Shown here piece after piece: positions 22,090 through 32,033 of a stretch of 64,000 bases of DNA. Position numbers and translations under genes: made by a program. Below the pieces are notes generated by a model, which saw only the letters and a program-made list of their open reading frames with translations, made no database searches and was not told the origin of the DNA. Position 1 is the first letter of the stretch. Each line of letters opens with the position of its first letter. Source of the DNA: Haematococcus lacustris (taxonomy: Eukaryota; Chlorophyta; Chlorophyceae; Chlamydomonadales; Haematococcaceae); NCBI GenBank assembly GCA_030144725.1, contig JASKMD010000155.1:580001-644000 (forward strand). Direction: 5' to 3'.

Positions 22090-23621
22090 CACAGATAAGC
22101 ACCTAAGTTGGGACATTTTGAAACGGGGGGTGGCACAACTCATCACTTGCTTGGACAAAACGAATGCAACTCATATCGTTGGAGAGATCTACAAGTCCTC
22201 TAGCTGCCGATGCCTCCAGCTTAGTATAACTCTCAAGGACTGGAGACTTATGACTTGGCCAGTGGGATACCCCCCCTAAAACCGGTTTTCCAAACTAAGT
22301 GCACCTATGTTGAGACGCTCAAGTATAAACATTTTTCAGGAGGAATTTGGTCCTGCCCTTTTCGGCACTGTATCACTATAGGTCCTAGCACCAGATGGCA
22401 CCAAAAATCCACATAAAAGCTGTGTTGTGAGTCGAAAGTTAAAGCACCACGATGTGCACCCCCCTCTCCACGCAAGCCCCTCTGCCATACTGAGCTGCCC
22501 TCATGGAAAGCTGCTCTTCCAGCTCCTGCCTGTTGTAGAAGTGGCCCACTGCCCGAAAATACAACGGAGGTTGCTCCTCCATTGAGCAACTGAAAGTTGC
22601 ATCCATCATATCGTTGGTCACATTTAGGCCTTCCATTGTGCCAGAGTCGCCGTGCTCTTGCCAGCTTGGATGGAGGCTTAAGCAATTGCCAGCAGCTGCT
22701 CCTTGTTGGGGGTGTATAAGCCTGTCTTGGCAAAGGCCCGCTTCAATGACTTCGTTTAGTATGGTAATATTTTTAATTAATTCATACTCTTAAATTCAAT
22801 TTAAATCCATGGCTTCAATTGCTGCTCGGGCTTGCATCACGGAAGAGGTGTGGCAGGCCCTTGCTCACACGGACCTCGCAGGCCCACTGCACTACTCCAA
22901 GGAGGTCCAATCTGGTCACCCCCCTACCCTACGCTTATACCCCCTTGACAATGCTGACCAGCTGCATCTCCTCTGCCTAAGTCAAAGCTGTCAGTCTCCC
23001 CCTTGTAGCAACCCACCCCCCATGTTGATGAAGTCGTTGAGGTTGGAGCGGGGGACGCCATGCTGTTTTGCCACAGCACGCACAGAAGGGCGCGTAGCCC
23101 CCCTTTTGAACTTGGAGAGGGCCCGAGCGGCGGCTGCAAGCATGCTAGCCCTGTGGCGTGCCCCGTTAGAAGCTTTGCTAGACCACCTAGCGCGTGTGGC
23201 AGAAGCGGTGATCATCTGAGCAAGGGCCGGGGCCTGAGCTCTGCAAGTAGAAAGGCCATTTTTTGTTACATGCGAAAATTACCTCCCAACATGGCAAGCG
23301 CTACGGCCGGACAGTCGCACATTTGACACAGCGCACCGACTGCACCATCTTTGTTACCCACCAAGGTATCTAGGAGCGTTAAGGAAGCTTCCTTAAACGC
23401 TCCTGGTAGTCGCGGCCGGGCCTTAACTCCCGATGGGGTTCAAACCGGCGGCCCCGGCAGTGTTGAGATCTCTGCTCCCACAACGCGCAAACATGACGCG
23501 GGCCGACAACCACCCTAGTAACCACCTAAGGACGCGATGCGCGGAAAAGAAACGGGGGCTTTCGGTAAAGAATCAAGAGAACACGAGAAACGGGGTGTCC
23601 CAACTTAGGTGCTTTACTGTG
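22090..23621 (-). mobile_element. Mariner/pogo-like DNA transposon inside NE1
   Basis: Ends form an inverted repeat of about 27 bp with two mismatches: cacagataagcacctaagtt at the left, and the inverse of aacttaggtgctttactgtg at the right. A ta dinucleotide is present on each side (22088-22089 and 23622-23623), the Tc1/mariner target duplication. The minus strand at 22991-23215 encodes a helix-turn-helix segment (SVRAVAKQHGVPRSNLNDFI) typical of pogo/Tigger transposase N-termini. A further minus-strand segment (22439-22636) may be a C-terminal remnant. No complete catalytic domain is visible, so it is non-autonomous or decayed. Confidence 0.75.
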
Positions 23622-24476
23622 TACCTGATATTTTTGACAGGTTTGAAAGCCTTTTACCTGTCCCCTGGGGCAGAAGATCACGAATAGGTCGTGCTTCGGG
23701 TACACAGCGATGAGCCGGCCCCCCATGGGGATGAAAAACACCTCGCGTGCCGATAGGCGGCCACTTGTTAATATACCTTTGACATATTTTTTTCCTTGCA
23801 TCACATCCATGCCCAGGTCTGGGGTCAGACAAGTGGCATCACGCTCGACTCGGTGGTGAAAGAAGGACTACATTGGCAAAGACAGTTGTATATAGGCTCA
23901 GGTTGCACTCCCATGCTATCCATCTGTGTTCTTGCCCATACCTTCATGCGCACAATTGCCTTCCTTAGCACTTTGTTGTCGATGGATTTGGGTCTATTGT
24001 ACCCATCAGGTCCTTGTTGCCAGAACATGCCACCACCGGGTGGCAACGCAGCCTTTGCGGCCTGCACAAAGGCACATGGCTTGGAGCAAATGATCATATG
24101 AGTCTTGGCTACGATTAAGATGTTGTCGTATTGATTGAGCTTAGCATCACCAATTCATACATTGTAAGCTTACGTTGAAAAGGTCCCTGACTCGACGTGC
24201 TTCTAGCTGCTGATGCTTGTCTGGTCCGGTAGCGTCACTTGGAGATGGGTGGAGTGCTCCACGACCTACTGGCTGCGCCTGCATTGGCCACTCATTTTTA
24301 GGGTATTCATCCATCAGTGTCTATAGGTGTTAGTTCATCAGGCATGTGATGTCAAGATCATGTGTGGACATATGTGGCTAGCATGGACCTATTTGGCATT
24401 ACCTCAGCTTTCCCAACTGTAGCAAGGGGGGCATCGTCCGTGGTGTACGGTTTTGAGCACACTGTATGGCAACAGC
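23622..24476 (-). repeat. Direct duplication, unit 2 (exon copies)
   Basis: Second copy of 21208-22062. It repeats the three exons at about 24174-24317, 23936-24097 and 23638-23818 on the minus strand, but is followed by the mariner-like element instead of the SEEEESN exon. Either one copy is dead or both contribute exons to one transcript. Confidence 0.85.
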
Positions 24477-24525
24477 AAAGCATACCTATAGATATGACCC
24501 ACACCTCAGTATATGCATTATAATG

Positions 24526-26030
24526 TCACGTGCTTCTTGGCTGTCCTGGACATCTAGTGCCCGAACGATCTGATCCATGCATCCAACACTGACCATGTGC
24601 TTCTCCTGCTTCTGCTGCTGCTGCTGCTGCTAAGCGCATGGGGGGGGCTAGGTGGCTCTGGCTGGGCTGGCCTTGTGAAGGACGTTTCCGTGGACGAGGT
24701 GAAGGGAGCGGGTTCATGTTTGTTTCTGCTGCTGCTGCTCCTGCTGCTGCTGTTGCTCCTGCCGCTGCTGCTGCTGCTGCTGCTGCTGCTCCTCCTGCTC
24801 CTGCTGATGCTCCTGCCCTTGCTGCTGCTGCTGCACCTGCTGCTGTTGTTGGACGCATGAGGGGGTCTGGGCGGCCGTGGCTGGGCCGGGCCTGTGAAAC
24901 ATGTCTCCCTGGACGAGGCGGGGAGGAGAGGGAGCGGTCTGACCCCTGGCTGCTGCTCGGGGTAACACCACCCTTGCTGCCTCCCACACTTGCAGGCCTA
25001 CCTCCACCACCTGTTGCTGCTGCTGCTGCGTTTCCTGCGCTGCCTGCTGCTGCTTTTACTTCTGCTCCTGCTGCTGCTAGGCGCATGTGGGAGGTTGGGC
25101 GGCTCTGGCTGGGTGGGGCCTGTGAAGGCCGCTTCCCTATACGAGCCGGGGGGGGCGGGCACAGGTCTGTTGCTGCTGCTGTTGCTGTTGTTACGCTTGC
25201 TACTGCTGCTCCTGCAGCTGCTCCAGACCCTGCTGCTGCTTTTGACCATGGTGCTGCCCTTGCGCCTGCTGCTGCTGCTGCTGCTCCTGACCCTGCTGCT
25301 GCTGATGCTCCTGCTGCTGCTCCTGCCCCCGCGTGCATGGGGGGGGTTGGGCCCATGGGGAGGACCGGTCGGCCCTGGTCGGGCTTGGGCTGTGAAACAT
25401 GCCTCCCTGGACGAGGTGGGGAGGAGAGGGAGTGGTCCGACCCTTGGCTTCTGCTCGGGGTACCACCACCCCTGCTGCCACCCACACTTGCTGGGCTACC
25501 TCCACCTCCACCTGCTGCTCCTGCTGCCGCTCCTGCCCCTGGGTGCATGGGGGGGGTTGGGCCCATGGGGAGGGCTGGCCGGCCCTGGCCAGGCTTGGGC
25601 TGTGAAGGTCGCTTCCCTATGCGAGCTGGGGGTGGCAGGTCAAGGCATGACCCCTGGCTGTTGCTCGGGGGACCACCACCCTTGCTGCCTCCCGCACTCC
25701 CAGGGCTGCCTGCTCCACTTGCTGCTGTTGCTGTTGCTGTTGCTGCTCCTGCTGCTGCTCCTTCCGTCGCTCCTGCACCGGCTGTACCAGCTCCTGCTGC
25801 TGCTGCTGCTGGCTTTGAGGACACTGGAGGTGAGGCCAGAGCGGCCCGTGACCCTCCGCGACGACGTTTGATCACTGTCCACTCTGCACTACTGTTACCC
25901 TCGTCACCGCTTACAATTGCCTTTGCTGCTGGTGCTGCTGCTGCTGGACCTGCTGCTGCTGGTGCTGGGGCTGCTGCTGCTGCTGCTGCTGCACCTGGTG
26001 CTGCTCCGGCAGCTGTTGCTGCGCCTGCAA
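24526..26030 (-). CDS. Ala/Pro-rich modular repeat exon
   Basis: A minus-strand open frame of about 500 codons ends at 24526. It begins Ala/Pro-rich, then has SGDEGNSSAEWTVIKRRRGG, a charged segment of ordinary composition, followed by four to five imperfect modules. Each module has a basic phrase such as PPARIGKRPSQPKPGQGRP, then LPMGPTPPMH, an Ala tract and SVGGSRGGGTPSRSQGSD. The modular basic/Ser-Pro pattern suggests a disordered nucleic-acid-binding or linker region. The DNA is an imperfect tandem repeat of CTG/CTC-rich units. It sits 3' of the OTU-like exon and is probably part of the same gene. Confidence 0.4.
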
Positions 26031-26104
26031 TTTGCACGGTGGATACCTTTCACTTTGCATCGCATGTGCACATGGTCGCCAACAGTACAAAGTGCATGGC
26101 TCAC

Positions 26105-26883
26105 CGCTGAAGCCCAGACGCAACCCGGCCTCAATGGCCTGCGCCAATTCTGCCTTCTTGGCGAGCGCACGTTGCTTAGGGTCACGCGAGGCTTGCAAGT
26201 CTCTGATCTGCACAATTGAACACCCATTCCCTTGATCTCATCGTTGCTTAAGGTCACGCATGGCTTGCATGTGCCTGATCTGCACAATAGCACACCTGTT
26301 GATTTGATCTTATTGTTGCCTCGCACAGCTGTTGCACTAGCTTACTATAGCAGCTAACCCTCCTCACCTCCTGTCCGATGCTCGTCATGATGACCTCGTT
26401 CACCTCGTTAGCCAGCAAGCGCTGACCGTTTGCCCGCCCTAAAACCACAAAATGGTTATCGTTGATGCGCATGAGTGGCACAGCCTCACCTTGCACCATG
26501 AGTGGTCCGCTGGGGGGTGCAATGCTGGCCAGCTGCTCCGGGCTGAACAGCTTGCGGCAATTGGAACCCCCATAATGCCAGTGATCTTGCTGACCGCCCC
26601 CATTGGTCAAAATGTCTATTGGCAACCCAAGGACGACTGAAGCCAGTAAGCAGGCGGTGGCACCGCTCCACGCCCTAGGCCGCCCAACTTCTTGGTCGAG
26701 GTACTCCTTCAAGGTGATGCTCCCCATTGCCATCACCCCTGTGGTGGGATCCACCTTTTCCACCCACTCTGCTGCTGACGTCATCATCGCAACAAAGCTG
26801 GTAGGGTCGCTTCCCCACTTGTCACTGTGTGCTAGGACCCTCTGTCCCACCTCATATACGAGCTGGCGAAGCTGGATGTGCCC
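26105..26883 (-). CDS. OTU-like cysteine protease exons, N-part missing
   Basis: Exon 26368-26883 (acgcag acceptor; gag|gtgagg donor) encodes GHIQLRQLVYEVGQRVLAHS ... LKEYLDQEVGRPRAWSGATA, CLLASVVLGLPIDILTN and finally LMRINDNHFVVL. The order of a W-G/A-containing helix, a hydrophobic strand and a terminal N-x-H-[FY] strand matches the C-terminal half of OTU-family deubiquitinases, in which this His is catalytic. The exon with the Asp/Cys motif (DGxCLF) should lie upstream but was not found; upstream sequence is the palindromic array B. A following small exon (26105-26209) encodes a charged helix (IRDLQASRDPKQRALAKKAE). OTU domains are recurrent in eukaryotic transposons. A pseudogene cannot be excluded. 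Confidence 0.5.
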
Positions 26884-27004
26884 CTGCGTATCGACAAGTG
26901 AGGTATGTCAGCGTATGCACAGTCTACAATGATGACACATGAGCAACTCAGCATGCATCAAGACCCATGACATAATGGGAAGGTGTAATGCAGGACCCAT
27001 GTCC

Positions 27005-28975
27005 ACCTACAGTACTCTTTGGGTCTACAGTACTCTTTGGGTCTACAGTACTCAAAAAGGCCTACAGTACTCATAAGGGTCTACAGTACTCATACGGGTC
27101 TACATTACTCATACGGGTCTACAGTATTCATAGAAGTCTACAGTACTCATACGGGTCTACATTACTCATACGGGTCTACGAACTGTAGAGGTCTACAGTA
27201 CTCTGAGGGTCTACAGTACTGTAGAGGTCTACAGTACTGTAGGGGTCTACAATACTCTGAGGTCTACAGTACTGAAGAGGTCTACAGTACTGTAGGGGTC
27301 TACAGTACTGTAGAGGTCTACAGTACTGTAGAGGTCTACAGTACTGTAGGGTCCTACAGTACTCTGAGGGTCTACAGTACTGTAGAGGTCTACAGTACTG
27401 TAGGGGTCTACAATACTCTGAGGACTACAGTACTGTAGAGGTCTACAGTACTGTAGAGGTCTACAGTACTCTGAGGGTCTACAGTACTGTAGAGGTCTAC
27501 AGTACTGTAGGGGTCTACAATACTCTGAGGACTAGAGTACTGTAGAGGTCTACAGTACTGTAGAGGTCTACAGTACTGTAGAGGTCTACAGTACTGTAGG
27601 GGTCTACAGTACTCTGAGGGTCTACAGTACTGTAGAGGTCTACAGTACTGTAGAGGTCTACAGTACTGTAGAGGTCTACAGTACTGTAAGGGTCTACAGG
27701 ACTCTGAGGGTCTACAGTACTGTAGAGGTCTACAGTACTGTAGAGGTCTACAGTACTGTAGGGTCCTACAGTACTCTGAGGGTCTACAGTACTGTAGAGG
27801 TCTACAGTACTGTAGAGGTCTACAGTACTGTAGGGGTCTACAGTACTCTGAGGGTCTACAGTACTGTAGAGGTCTACAGTACTGTAGAGGTCTACAGTAC
27901 TGTAGAGGTCTACAGTACTGTAGAGGTGTACAGTACTCTGAGGGTCTACAGTACTGTAGAGGTCTACAGTACTGTAGAGGTCTACAGTACTGTAGGGGTC
28001 TACAGTACTGTAGGGGTCTACAGTACTCTGAGGGTCTACAGTACTGTAAAGGTCTACAGTACTGTAGAGGTCTACAGTACTGTAGAGGTCTACAGTACTG
28101 TAGGGGTCTACAGTACTGTAGGGGTCTACAGTACTCTAAGGGTCTACAGTACTGTAGAGGTCTACAGTACTGTAGAGGTCTACAGTACTGTAGGGGTCTA
28201 CAGTACTGTAGGGGTCTACAGTACTCTGAGGGTCTACAGTACTGTAGAGGTCTACAGTACTGAAGAGGTCTACAGTACTGTAGAGGTCTACAGTACTGTA
28301 AGGGTCTACAGTACTCTGAGGGTCTACAGTACTGTAGAGGTCTACAGTACTGTTGAGGTCTACAGTACTGTAGAGGTCTACAGTACTGTAGAGGTCTACA
28401 GTACTGTAGAGGTCTACAGTACTGTAGAGGTCTACAGTACTGTAGAGGTCTACAGTACTGTAAAGGTCTACAGTACTGTAGACATCTACAGTACTGTAGA
28501 GGTCGACAGTACTGTAGAGGTCTACAGTACTGTAAGGGTCTACAGTACTGTAGAGGTCTACAGTACTGTAGATGTCTACAGTACCCTTGAGGTCTACAGT
28601 ACTGTAGGGGTCTACAGTACTGTAGAGGTCTACAGTACTGTAGAGGTTTACAGTACTGTAGAGGTCTACAGTACTGTAGAGGTCTACAGTACTGTAGAGG
28701 TCTACAGTACTGTAGAGGTCGACAGTACTGTAGAGGTCGACAGTACTCTGAGGGTCTACAATACTCTGAGGGTCTACAGTACTGTAGGGGTCTACAGTAC
28801 TGTAGAGGTCTACAGTACTGTAGAGGTCTACAGTACTGTTAAAGGTAAACAGTACTGTAGAGGTCAACAGTACTGTAGAGGTCTACAGTACTGTAGAGGT
28901 CTGCAATACTGTTAAAGGTTTACAGTACTGTAGAGGTCTACAGTACTGTTAAGGTCTACATTACTGTAGGTGTCA
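27005..28975. repeat. Palindromic tandem array B
   Basis: About 2 kb of 18-bp units (tacagtactgtagaggtc and the variant tacagtactctgagggtc) with the same ctacagtactgtag palindrome as array A but no ggtacctcgag spacers. The first 180 bp are a degenerate version (tactcatacgggtctac). It separates the minus-strand OTU-like exon from the plus-strand gene at 29034; both lack visible first exons. Confidence 0.95.
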
Positions 28976-29033
28976 AATGACACATGTAAACAACTTCCCC
29001 TTCACAACACTGATGTGCATCATCTTGCTGCAG

Positions 29034-30822
29034 GGGGTGGATCATGGATGACTTCATGCATTTCGTCCGGTACGGCTGGCAGTACGTGTTTCGAGACATC
29101 GTGACAGAGGAGAACGGGCACCTGCCCATTTGGAAGGCATTGGTGAAGGCTGTGCTGCACTACCTGACATCAGGTAATCAAGATTGCCACAACAGCTGCA
29201 CCATGAGTGTACACCTTGAGGTACTGCATAGCCCCGTCATCATGCCCTACAGAGGGAGACCCGCAGCGAAGCCCAGACAAGACACCGGAGGCTGAGGCAC
29301 TGTATGAGGCCCGGCTGAAAGCGGGTATGGACGAGGGCGCTAACGCCATTCACACCTATGCTTACCTGCTGGCTGAGAAGGACTGGCTGGGAGAGGACGT
29401 GCCGATCTCCTTGTTCTCCAGCAACCTCCATATGTTGTGCTGCCGGTGCGTGTCACCATGCTCCACCAACCATTGGCCATTGCATACAACAGGTCACAAA
29501 TACGCTGATATATTCGACATGGTGTCGTGTGCTATGCATGCAGGTTGCCTGATCAAGAGCGTGAGCGCGGGCGTGCTTGCTGGGTGACGGAGTTCTTCGT
29601 GGAGCGCGCCATGCAGCGTGCCAAGCACTTCAGTGGCTCCCATGCTGCTGGGCTGCAGGTGACCTTGGCCATGTGTTTGCGGGAGCGCTTGAGCCGACAG
29701 ATGCAGCAGTGGTTCAACACACACAGGCATAAGCATGGGAGGGATGCATGGGCTGAAGAGCACGAGGGTGAGGGAATGGATGAGGAGGGTGAGGAGAATG
29801 AGGAGGGCAGAGAGGCTGCTGGCCAGCAGAAGAAGAAGAGCAGCAAGGGTGTCAGGGATGCTAAGCCGGTGCCTGCGGAGGAGGTGTGCCAACTCTTGGG
29901 GTGTGGTTACAGTGAGTGCCCGAATGGTGGGGAAGGCGAGGAGTGGGTACGCCAGGCATGCATTAAGTTCAGGGAGGAGTTCTTGGCTGAGAGCATAGAG
30001 TGGAGCGATGCAGACTTCAATGCAGTGTTTGCAGATCCTGTCAGTGGTGCCAGCCCAGCAGTGCCCCAGCGTGTCAAGTACTTCAAGCGTGCAGAGTGCA
30101 ACGGGCAGGTCATGCACAGTGTGGACTACACCAAGGTCCATGTGCGTAACAGCAACTGGGTAATGAACCAGTACCTACAGATCATACCTGGGCAATACAC
30201 AGGGGAGCATGAGTTGGTTGCGGTGTGGGGGGAGGTACCATATGCATCACATATCCAGTTCTGGGTGCGGGTGGAGCACCCACACAAGCAGGGTGTTTTC
30301 CTGCGCCTGGCAATTGCACGCCTGTACCGCACCACCCCTGTTCCACAGCTAGACACGTTAGCGGTAGCACGAGGCACACCCCTTGCTGAGGACGACTCAG
30401 CAACAGCACAGAAGCGGGTGCCAGCAAAAAGGAAGCAGCCTTCACGACCTACACAGCGCAGCAAGAAGCAGAAAGCAGATGAGCAGCCGGCTATAGTTCC
30501 TTCAGCTGCACCCCCAGGCACACAAGGTGATGGCCATGAGTCAGACAGCCAGGGGGACGAGGCCCCAACACAGGTCAGGCGTTCAGGGCGCAAGCCAAGC
30601 CAGAGGCAGCTTTACCAGGCTCCCCTTCCCACACCGGTGCGCCAGCAGCGCTCACTTGTTGGCCGGCACCCATCCACTCTTTACTCAGCAGCTGGCCCTC
30701 ACAACTGGTTTGCGGTAGATGGGGCTAAGCTAACACACCTGCTGGTGCCCTTCTTCCCGCACAAGGAGGGTGGGGGCGACATGTACTTTGTTCCATTCAG
30801 CAACAAATCCATGGACAAGTAG
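29034..30822 (+). CDS. Unrecognised NE1 protein, transposase candidate
   Basis: Three exons: 29034-29173 (WIMDDFMHFVRYGWQYVFRD ... HYLTS|gtaatc), 29253-29445 (KTPEAEALYEARLKAGMDEG) and 29544-30822 (WVTEFFVERAMQRAKHFSGS ... FVPFSNKSMDK, TAG). The last exon has an acidic Glu/Gly tract, a balanced region around NGQVMHSVDYTKVHVRNSNW and IQFWVRVEHPHKQGVFLRLA, and a basic, disordered KRVPAKRKQPSRPTQ segment. I could not identify a catalytic triad. The 'visiting' W-x-E-x-x-V-E-R-x-x-Q helix and the beta-rich tail after it resemble, in general layout, C-terminal parts of large algal CACTA/KDZ transposases. It is the only plus-strand gene of NE1 and the best transposase candidate. The first exon is not visible; array B lies immediately upstream. 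Confidence 0.5.
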
Positions 30823-31052
30823 GCAACAGGGCATGCATGAGTCACAGACATCTTGAATGACCTTGCAATGCCTGTCAATCATGGTGTAAGAATGAATGGC
30901 TCTTACAAGCTCCTTTGTCTATTACTTTGCGCGCCAGCACACGACATGATTCATTCAAACTTGTACTAGTCGTCAACACAAGCAGAGTCACCATGAAAAG
31001 CAAAGGAACAATTAAAATATATGGCCTCTAAGTCAGCTTAACAATTGCCTAC

Positions 31053-31157
31053 AGTACTGTAGACATCTACAGTACTGTAGACCCCTACACTACTGTAGAC
31101 CTCTACAGTACTGTAGATATCTACAGTACTGCAGACATCTACAGTACTGTAGGTACC
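31053..31157. repeat. Palindromic tandem array C (right subterminal)
   Basis: About five 18-bp units of the ctacagtactgtag family, ending in ggtacctccactcc. It lies about 135 bp from the right end of NE1, mirroring array A at the left end. This position suggests a role in transposition. Confidence 0.9.
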
Positions 31158-31297
31158 TCCACTCCAACTGCTCACACACTCAGAATTTCAACAAGCGTCA
31201 AGTGGCGTTGGAGTCGCAAGGACAATCCGAGGCGAACCCCATCAAAAAACTACCCCCCTAGGATGTCGAATATTCGCGCTAATTTGCCTGTGTGACT

Positions 31298-32029
31298 CTG
31301 CCCCACTCAGTCAGCCACAGCCCCTCATGCTGGAACAGCTGCGATGTGAAGGCCTCATCAGCAAAGCGTTTATCAGCCGCGTAGGCTTGTTTGATTGCCT
31401 GCATTAGGGTTAAGGGACCCGACTCGGTTGTGGACTGCTCGTCATCACCTTGTTTGTTTGATTTGTTTTGTGACTCTGTTGTTTGTTGTTGCTGCCGCAG
31501 GGATTCCCCCCCACCTGGCTGCGCCCCCTTTCGTTGTGCACTTGTCATTCTTGCCTGGCCAGGCGTATGGGCAGCAGCCAAATCTTCTGGTGGGACCAGC
31601 TGGTTTGCTCTTTGGGCAGCCTCCCGGGCAGCCACCTGCCCCAGCTCAGCATTCTCTCGCAGCCGGGCAGCAGTGCGGCGTGTAGTTATGGCGTAGACTG
31701 GCCTTTCAGCCCGGGAGCTTAGCGTCATGATCATAGTCATGGCGTCTTCAGAATCAGCATTTTGTGGTGATGATGAGCTTGTTAGCGCCACCTCATTGGC
31801 CAGAGCGGGATTACGGCTGATAGGGTCAGCCACATTAGTTGCACCGGGTATGTACTTGATCTCATACTTGTAGCGTGATAGCTCTTCCATCCATCTGACC
31901 TGCCGCCTCGACAAGTTGGGCTGTGTTTGCAGGTAGATGAGGGGATTGTGATCAGTCAGGATTGTAACATCAACCGCTCCATCCAAATAACACCTCCACT
32001 CTCTGACTGCTCTGATGATACCCAGCAGC
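31298..32029 (-). pseudogene. Gypsy RNase H C-part and connection region
   Basis: Minus-strand frame reading ELLGIIRAVREWRCYLDGAV, then TILTDHNPLIYLQTQPNLSR, RWMEELSRYKYEIKYIPGAT and NVADPISRNP. These are the hallmark RNase H/connection motifs of Ty3/Gypsy. A Gln/Ala/Ser-rich linker follows, ending GLWLTEWGRV at the NE1 junction. It is flanked by two insertions; excision joins it in frame to the ATGEQE fragment upstream and to the integrase downstream. Confidence 0.88.
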
Positions 32030-32033
32030 TCTT

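Larger units (their letters stand above)
13516..31294. mobile_element. 17.8-kb nested DNA element NE1 with TIRs
   Basis: The ends are caggcaaattag (13516-13527) and its exact inverse ctaatttgcctg (31279-31290), the latter followed by tgtg. A 3-bp direct repeat, act, flanks the element (13513-13515, 31295-31297). Removing it with one act restores the Gypsy frame across the junction (GRVVVVPDD), so the insertion is real. Inside are a palindromic tandem array near each end (13650-15005 and 31053-31157), a third array at 27005-28975, minus-strand coding exons from 26883 down to 15131, and a plus-strand gene at 29034-30822. A 3-bp target repeat and subterminal tandem motifs recall CACTA/EnSpm elements, but the cargo also recalls KDZ elements. 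Superfamily is undecided. Confidence 0.8.

Noticed and set aside
21208..24476. 855-bp direct repeats as LTRs of a retrotransposon
   Set aside because: The repeats contain spliced protein-coding exons, and the sequence between them is a mariner-like element with its own TIRs and TA duplication; no reverse transcriptase is present.
24597..25871. Plus-strand Leu-rich ORFs suggesting membrane proteins
   Set aside because: Poly-Leu comes from CTG-rich repeats; the opposite strand gives the more diverse Ala/Pro/Ser-rich protein with charged segments.
27926..28915. 329-codon plus-strand ORF in array B and its minus-strand counterpart
   Set aside because: The 18-bp period preserves frame, giving EVYSTV or DLYSTV repeats. 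There is no start context or unique sequence.
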